Below, in pieces: positions 12,301-21,300 of a stretch of DNA of 64,000 nt (position 1 is the stretch's first letter; each line of letters begins with the position of its first letter). The stretch is from Undaria pinnatifida (taxonomy: Eukaryota; Sar; Phaeophyceae; Laminariales; Alariaceae), in assembly GCA_012845835.1 (NCBI GenBank), contig JABAKD010000009.1, positions 21,212,318 through 21,276,317 of the forward strand. The letters are read 5' to 3'. The notes beneath the pieces were generated by a model. It was given only the letters and a program-made list of their open reading frames with translations, was not told where the DNA came from and searched no databases. The position numbers were made by a program, and so were the translations under genes.

Positions 12301-15300
12301 TAAGGTTTGTCTTGACTTCGCGCGAGAAGAGGTAGATTTGTTACGGAAGTTATCGCCGAAGGCCCGAACTTGCACCGTCGCACTGTGCTGCAGCTGTTCG
12401 TTGTCCTGGTCGCGGGTCGCGGTGTGAGCGCTCCGTTGAACCCGCACTTGTAAGTAATATGTTTTGAAGCTCTTGATACAGACGATGCCACCTCTACCCT
12501 TGGCCCAAGGCCCAACCGTGTAGACACTAGTAGATGTGGTGTGACAGCCGTTGTCTGCTGTCTTTTTGATTACCTGCTGCGGGCGCTTTAGTCCATCCTC
12601 TATTGATAGCTGCCGCGATATTCCAGGAGGAGGGGATCCCTTTCCTCAGTTTTGTGTTCGAAGACATTTTTGTCTCCCGAGGGTTGTGCTTCGTCTCCGC
12701 GTTTTGGCGGAGGAACGCCTCATTTGCGGAGGAACGCCTCTTTTGCGTCGAGGGAAGCGAGTCACACTGCTTTTCTGCATCCAAAGCGGGGGGTCGTTAT
12801 TTTTGCTCTTCGTCGACCCTGCAACATGCAAGGACTGCATGTTATCTCGTCTTGTGGACAACGGATCTCCGCACAAAAGCTTTTGTATCTCGAGAAGAGG
12901 AGGAGAGTGCGCTTTTGTTGTGACAGCGTCAAATCGTGCAGCGTTGTTTGCAGTATCTATTGGAGCATTTATAGAAAGTTGACCTTGTGCCCCGTGCGCA
13001 ATATTTATCGGCGAGTAAGGCGTGCTCGACTTCGTGCACGACTTCTACCCTCTGGTCTTGGGGCATCACTGTTTAATCATCTAACGTGAACTCCTATGAC
13101 CCGTCGCGAAAACTTAAGATGGCGCTACGACGGTGTATCGACACGAGTCCGGTGTGCCCAAGAGGACTGATGGCTTGCAAGTTTTTGTACATACTTGCCG
13201 GTTTTCAACCGAACTGCGTTTCTATCGGTTTGTCCGAAAGCGCGTTCCGCTCGTGTCCCGTTTGCAGGAGATTGCGATATCGTTGTCCGAGGTGCTCGAC
13301 TCAAGGAGAGAAGCCAATTCGGCGTGGGAGTTATTGGGGAGGTCAGAGGCGTTATCGGAGGAGAGACTCTTCGCTGCTGCCAAAGAGGCCAAGTCGGGCG
13401 GGGGAGCAAACAAGGACCGCGCGAAGGATCTTATCGATGCTTACAAGTAAGGCCACATGTAAGGGACACAAGCAGGGGTTACAGATAAGGGTTGCAGTTA
13501 AGGATCACAGGTAAGGGTCACAAGTGAGGGTTTCGAGTAAGGGTTACGAGTGAGGGTTCAAAGGTAAGGGATACGAGCAATTTTACAATAAAGGGCTACA
13601 AGTAAGGGTTACAATGTAAGGGTTACAAGTAAGTTCACAAAAAGGGTGACATAGTACGGATTATGGCAAGTAAGGCCTTCAGGTAAAGGTTGCACGTAAG
13701 GGTTCCGAGGAAGGGTTCCGAGTAAGGGCTCAGAGCAAGAGGTAGGGTTATTAGTAGGGGCTAGAAGCAAGGGCTATCGGCGCTTACTTATAATAGCAAG
13801 GGCTACACACAGTAAGCAGTAAGGGCTCTTAGGGCTCTCAGGGCTCTTAGGGCTTACCCCTGTATTTTGTTTGTACGGCAGGAAGAAGCGTGACTGAAGC
13901 CCATCTACGTTTTGCACGCGTCGCAGTTTTTTGTGTGTTCGATTCTTTTTTTGAAGTCTCTTGTGTGTTCGATGCTTCTCTTTTTACCGGGGTCGCCGCA
14001 AAGAGCATATTATGCAGTTGATAATACCAGTCAACCCACCAAGGGAAAGTTCAAAGGGCACAGGATGGGTACGAGCTGAGCCAGTCAAGTAACTGCCAGA
14101 GACGTAGATTGGCCATGCCCGCTCACGTTTACGTATTTAGGTGTGATTGTTTGACACGATGTTGATAATGTACCAACCGACAAATGGAAAGCCAGGCGTT
14201 TTTGTTCTGTTTTTTGTCCGAGAGATATGGCCGATATTACGACCGGAAAAAAACGAAAGCGCCCATAACTTGCGTAAAAAAACAAAAAAGAAAAGCCAAA
14301 AAGAAGAAAAGCCCGGCTTTCCGTTTGTGTGCACATGCAAATCAAATACGTTGTTAAAATTGCGGATCAAAATTCCCGAAATTGAGCGGGACATCGCAGA
14401 AATGCCATTTTTGCCATTTTTTGTCGAAAACACTTGACTTATGTATAGAATCGAGTTTTGGTCATATGTTTTGATGGGTGGCGAATTGGGCACTTAAAGT
14501 TATATCGACGTTCTTCTAGAGTCTTCAGCATTGTTTCCACCAATTTTCACCTTGATCGGCAAATACTATTTTTATACGAATTGAGTTTTGGAAAAGTTGG
14601 TGCTTCTGAGTTTTTGCGGATATCTCGGCGAGATCGAGCCGGAAAAAACAAAGCCTGAGAATTTTTATACACGTATTTTTGCTGCATGCGTAATGTGGTG
14701 TCAGGGGCTGCCCTTCCAATTTTCAAGTCCTACCTCGTAACGGCGCTAGAGCTTTCGGGAATGCCTTCGAAAAAGCAAAAGTTCCTAGTTGTGCGCGGTA
14801 TTCCGCCGCTTAAAACGGTTTTCAACCCTGTTTGATACACACTGAGAACAAGTTATATTCAGACCCCCCAGTCATTTTGTCAAATGACGCCCGAGCAGGT
14901 GGCCACATGGTGCTGCGTATGCATGATGATTGGCCGATTACAGCGATGTATTTAGTTGTGGCTAATTCGCAGTGGTTCACGAGATACGACTTTAAGAACG
15001 ACTTTAAGAACGACTTTAAGAACGACTTTAAGAACGACTTTAAGAACCTCTATCCGTTTTAAGGCCGGCCCAGCTCGTGCACAATATAAACATATTATGA
15101 AAAAAAAAATGCACTCCAGCTGTGAGATCGAAGATTTTGTCGAAACTCATCTTTGCAAGCTGTGTCTGATACTCCGATCGCGCGTATTACGGGTTGCGTG
15201 TCCTCATTAAGGATATAGGTCGGCGACTCCCCTCGGAACTACAGCAGTGTAGCCTGTACCAGGGTCAACAGGGTGATACAATATAAATATAAATATAATA

Positions 15301-18300
15301 AATATAAATATATATATTATAAAAAATGAAAATACACTCCAGCTGTGAGATCGAAGATTTCGTCGAAACTCATCTTTGCAAGCTGTGTGTGATACTCCGA
15401 TCGCGCGCATTACGAGTTGTGTGTCCTCATTAAGGATATAGGTCGGCGACTCCCCTTACAACTACAGTGTAGCTATCAGGGTCAACAGGATGATCTTAGT
15501 CAGTCTGTGCGCGGAAACTATAAAACCCGTTTCTGAGGGGGACAAAATCTGACAGCTGTGAAGGGAAATTTATCCTTTATCAAGTGAATCTTGTGAGTCG
15601 AATAACCGATGAGGGGGGTGGGGCGGAGTTTTGAAGGACGTGGGGGCCTGGTTTTGATCAAAAGCGAGCGGGTTTGGAGGGGGGGGGGGAGGGGGGGGGA
15701 AAGGGGGCAATTTGTGCATGTAAGCTATAAATCGTTTCAAGGGAATACATCTGACGGTTTTGGCACCAGTATGTTATTGGGGGCGGGGGGGTGGGGGGGG
15801 GGGGGTTGAGGCGGGGGGGGGGGGAGGGCGTGTGGGGCAGCTCAATATGTGCCTGGCAACTATACATTATTTTAAGGGGATAAATGTGACGGTTTTGGAA
15901 ATAATACATCAGTTTATCATGTATATCCTGGGGTAAGTCGTACAATCAGTGAGTAAAGAGAGGGTGGAGTGTTCGAGGGGGTGGGGTTGGGATGGGTTGG
16001 GGGGGAAGTGGGGGGTGGGGGCGGGGGGGGGGGGGGGGGGGAGGAAGGGCTTTAGGTGAGGGGTTTGTTATACGTGTGGTGCTAGGTCTAGGCGATGGTG
16101 CGGGTGATGGGGAAGAAGGGGGCGTTCGAGGCGGGGGGGGGGGGGGGGACACAGCGGCATGTATGGCTCTCGAAAGATAATGAGGTGATATCCTGTGCGT
16201 GAAGTGTTTATTAATGTGGCGGATTTCAATATTTGGTGGGGCGTTTGAGTAGGAGAGCAAGAGAGGGGGGGGGGGGGGGGGGAAGATTTTTTAGGAGGTT
16301 TAGATCACAAATAATATTCAAATACACTTCGGCTGTGAGATCAAAGATATGTAGCAGCTTGTTATACGCGTGGTGCTAGGTCTAGGCGATCGTGCAGGTG
16401 GTCGGAAAAGAGGGGGCGTTGGAGGGTGTGTGTGTGGGGGGGGGGGGGGGGCGGGGGAGGAAGGGCTTTAGGTGAGGGGTTTGTTATACGTGTGGTGCTA
16501 GGTCTAGGCGACGGTGCGGGTGATGGGGAAGAAGGGGGCGTTCGAGGCGGCGGGGGGGGGGGGGGGGGGACACAGCGGCATGGATGGCTCTCGAAAGATA
16601 ATGAGGTGATATCCTGTGCGTGAAGTGTTTATTAATGTGGCGGATTTCAATATTTGGTGGGGCGTTTGAGTAAGGGAGAGCAAGAGCGGGGGGGGTGGGG
16701 GGGGGGGGAGATTTTTTAGGAGGTTTAGATCACAAATAATATTCAAATACACTTCGGCTGTGCTGTGATATATATGATCATTCTTTTTTTTTGGATTCGG
16801 TTAGGAGTTTTTTTTTCGTCTCGGCATCGGTATGGGATGCTCGGAACTGCAATTGCTCGGTCAAACCGCTTCGTTCGAGCGCCGTCTTCGGGGGGTGGCT
16901 CCAACGCCCCTTGCCCTGCGTTATCCGTTCGGCACCTCGACGTGAACGCGGATGGATGCTGAGCGAGACAAGCGAGAAGCGCTCAAAAATTTGTATTTTG
17001 AACGGCACTCTCCAGCTATTCTTCGGATCTTGATGTACATGTGTATGGAGAGGTTGATAACATAAAACTTGGCAAGACATTATTTCCAAATTGGTGTCAT
17101 ATTTTGTCCCAAAACAAATGCTGTTGACTGTAAAAAAAATCCCTATGGTACCGCGGTAGGTATGATATTATAGTATACTGTAGTAGTAGTGCATTTCATT
17201 ATTGAATTTCGGTAGGTACGTACGTACATGGATAGACATGGCAAGCGCACGCATGACTAAAACGAGGAGATACTGATTACGATTGCCGCGCCAGAAAACG
17301 CTACACAGCATTACGAGTGGCTACGTCCCCGGCCTCGAGGGTGTGGTAGTTCGGGCACATCGACATAGTTTGTACTCGTGCAAGTAATATAGATACGAGT
17401 AAGAGAACACACTGTTGAGCTTTATCGCACACAAGCGTTTTCATCTGAGGGGGAGGGTGTACCAAAAATAGGGAATAACCTTTCGACATAAAAAACAAGG
17501 GGAAATCGTTCCTGTTGTCAAGCTGCGCCACGCGAAGGTCGTATAGTAAGTAGACGGTATCCACGGAAGAAACCCGTGAGTGGCATGCATTCGTCCCGGT
17601 ATCGCATCGTTTGTTGGTTCTTTTCCCCGAGAACACTCTGTGGAGAAGTATAGACAATATGGGAGGCGTGCTTTGTTGTTGCTGTGGTGCCTCTGCCTCC
17701 GTTGCTGTTTTGGTTTTTTGCCGCGGTCAACTGGAAAAAGAACGGTCGTGTTGGTACGCAACTGCCAAATAGTTTTGGGTTGCTTCCTACTTGACGTGCT
17801 CCTTGCTGCTGATTGCTGATTGATAATCTCTAGTCAGTTATTTAGAGCCGGTCGCCCCGGTGGTCTATCTAGTGGTTACCTTCGAATACTACCAGCGTTG
17901 GTCCTTGAGTTTGATTCCCACTGTTGTGATATATGATTTTATTTGCAGAAATGCAAAAAAAATAGGATCCACTAACTGCTGAGAACGCCTAGCAGCGTGG
18001 GTAGGTACATTTCGGTGTCACATACGCGACAAAGAGGTGATCGTAGTATTCCATGACTATTCGACCATTATTACGCAGGTCAAATACGCCCTGTTTTGGC
18101 CTCACTTCAAGCTTTTTTCCACGGTTGTTTTATGCTCGTGTTGTGCCAGTGTTAGTTCTACTTTTTACATATTATAAAAATATACTCCAGCTGTGAGATC
18201 GAAGATTTTGTCGAAACTCATCTTTGCAAGCTGTGTGTGATACTCCGATCGCGCGTATTACGAGGTGTGTGTCCTTATTAAGGACATAGGTTGGCGACTG

Positions 18301-21300
18301 CCCTTGCAACTACAGTGTAGCTATCAGGGTCAACAGGGTGATGTCAGTCAGTCTGTGCGGGGAAACTATAAAACCCGTTTTTGAGAGGGACAAAATCTGA
18401 CAGCTGTGGAAGGAAATGCATCAGTTTGTCAAGTGCATCCTGTAAGTCGTATAGCCGGCCAGGGGAGGGGGGATTCATTTTTACGGCGTGGGGGGCTTGG
18501 TTTGAACAAGAGGGAGCGGGGGGGCGGGGGGGGTGCACGGAAACTATAAATCCTTTAAGGGGGCAAATCTGACGGTTGTGGAAGGATTGCATCAGTTTAT
18601 CATGTATATCCTGTAAGTCGTACAACCAGTGAGGAGAGGGCGAAGTGTTATTATGTCGTTTTGCTTTGAACACCCCATTCATTTTTGTTTGAAATTAGTT
18701 GTACTTATAACCGGGGGGGGCTGAATCCTGCATACAAAGCACAATCCTGCATACAAAGCACAATCCTGCATACAAAGCACAATCCTGCATACAAAGCACA
18801 ATCCTGCATACAAATGGCTGTAATCCGTCTATTTATATTGCGTTTGGTGCTGTTGTTGCTGTTGGAGTGATTCTCACCCTCATTTTGAGCGTGCTTGCTC
18901 GGCACGCCAACCTGATATGGGCTTAAAATCGCTTTTTTGTGCGACCTTTTATGCAAATAGCTGGTCGAATTGCGCTCGCATTGCAAATGTTTGCCGTATA
19001 CGGAAGTATGCGAGAAAACCCAGGTCGGTCGAAATAATTGTGAGCTAATTGGATCAAAGCCTACCAGCAAATCACAAATAAGCCAATGGGGTCGGGGTTG
19101 ACACGCCGTGCGGGGAGGTACCGACCCGGGAGATCATCGTTATAGTTCCCGCGTTGTTGGAGCTGTAGAGATTCGGAGGATTTCTGAACCAGGGATGGGG
19201 CCCTATCTCCCCGTGTGTGACGGAACTGCCCCCCATTGTGGTTGGTGAGCCGCAATCATCCTGCTAGGGTGGGGCTGCGCTGTGGAGCTCGGACCAATGA
19301 GCGATTTTAGTAATCGGAGTCGGGGCTTCCACACCGTTAGGGGCGGTGACGACCGGGGAGAAATCGGTTTTATTCCCCGGTTTGTCTAACTTTTAGATAT
19401 ATAGAATGACCTCTGAACCGGGGATGGGACTATATCGCTCTCGGGTGGAGCTGGCTCTATAATATACGACCCTCAGCCAATCAGAGATCGGCCGGTCGGT
19501 GGGGTGGGAGATTTCCACACTGTGCGGGGAGATATCAATCCTGGTGATATCCATCCGTGTTTGTTCCCGGGTTGTCGGAGTTGTGTATCCCGGTCGCCCC
19601 GGTGGCGTATCAGGTTATCCTCGAGCCTGGTATAGGTCAGTTTCGTAAGTTCGAATTCCCCCGAGTGCATACTCACTCGTAGAAATTCGTGGGGACTTTT
19701 TATTGCGCACAAATTGACTTACGGAAAACGCGAGAGCGTGAGGTAGCAACACTCGATGAAAAATCGACGAGCAGTGGGATTGGTGAATCTATGCGCGATA
19801 AAAATTGAAGACAAGAACCGGGGAGAGAAGGAACGGATGACACCTGTGACCACGGCTTGTCCAGAAGCTGGAAAGTAGAAGTGTAAAAAAAAAACAAACG
19901 TATGTGTGGATTGATTATGATCCTGGAATGAGACCCTATCGTCCCCAGATGACGGTTATTTACTTTATGTACGATCCACGGCCAATGAGCGACCAGCGAT
20001 CACATACAAGGCCATACCAGATGGTATACGTTTTTTTTTTTTTTTCGTCTAAACCTCGAGCCTGAATTCTTAACTGCCAAATTCTTAGTTCAGTGCTATC
20101 GCTTACTACTAATACTCTATTTACCAGAGGCAACAAGTAGCAGCATTATTATTAAAATAGCATTCGAGGAATTTAATGACGAAGGCAGCGACGACACCGT
20201 GTTTCACGCCTAGAATACCGTCAGCAAGTCTCTCCACGATCAGACTATACACACAGACAGTCGGTCTGCGAGCCTCGGATCTAGATACTATCATGCATGG
20301 TGTAGCAGAAGCTGGCTCATTGCGCGCCTCTCAGTGGCTACGTAGAGAACATGCAGCATACATGGCCACCCCATCGCTGGCCCTGGATGCTTGGTTGAGT
20401 CAAAACACCAAGAAACGCACTCGAAACCTCTCTTCGTGGCCAGACTAGAGGGTCAGTCTGCGTGGGCTCGGATATAACCTGTCGAAATATTATGATAAAG
20501 TTCGGAATCGGATTCACGCAAGAAACGGCAGAAGTGAGTACTCCACTGTTAGTCTATATCGATCTCTTGGCATTACTTTACCTTCTACACGCGTACATTA
20601 TGTGTTGCGTAGTAACGGTTTTTACTCTATCGGATATTGAATCGAACAAGTCAAAGTGCTGCCCTGCTCTACCCGGAGCATGGGTGCCGGCGTTCGCCGA
20701 CACCCACGCGCAGCCCTTGTACATACTATATATGTCTACGTAGTTCGTATTATCTTACACACACGGATAATCAAGCAAATCGTATATGCGGGGGACCTGT
20801 CTTATGTCGGTGGAAACAGGAAAAATCCCCAAACCGTCCCTATTCATTTTCACGATCGAAGTGATCATCATTATCATGATTTCGATTAGATTACCTGGTA
20901 CTGTACAGGCCTAATCGAAAGCCCAAACTCGTTAGCATGGCGAAACAGACATGCGAGTGGGACCCGATATTTGTATTTTCGGACGCTAGTTCTGCGTGGT
21001 GCTAAGAATAATAGAGTGTAATGATCGCCTCGGCCGTCTTGGAACGTTCATGTTAGACTCCCTTATTAATAGTAGTGGGTCGAGTATTCTTGACTCGTTT
21101 TCTTATTTCCTTTAGTTTTTTGTTTCTGCGAGCGTGATTCTGTCGGGGGTAGGCATAAGCGTCGAAGGGTGCCGCCCCGGGGGAAAAAACGATCGTGCAG
21201 CCAGGGAATCGTAAATTGAAGCCGTCGTGCCAAAGCGAACGGTTTTCTCGTTTCCACCCCGGGATTCTAAAGGAATGCCGGTCATGTCTCGCGGGCATGG

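Noticed and set aside
12305-12430. LDFAREEVDLLRKLSPKART as an extra CCDC22 exon
   Set aside because: Exon 9 ends MTQKQ and exon 10 starts EIAIS, which continue the family alignment without a gap and in phase 0, leaving no room for another exon.
17847-17925. Functional tRNA gene
   Set aside because: The A and B boxes are only approximate and the acceptor stem does not pair; a shared head with 19,589 indicates a dispersed repeat.
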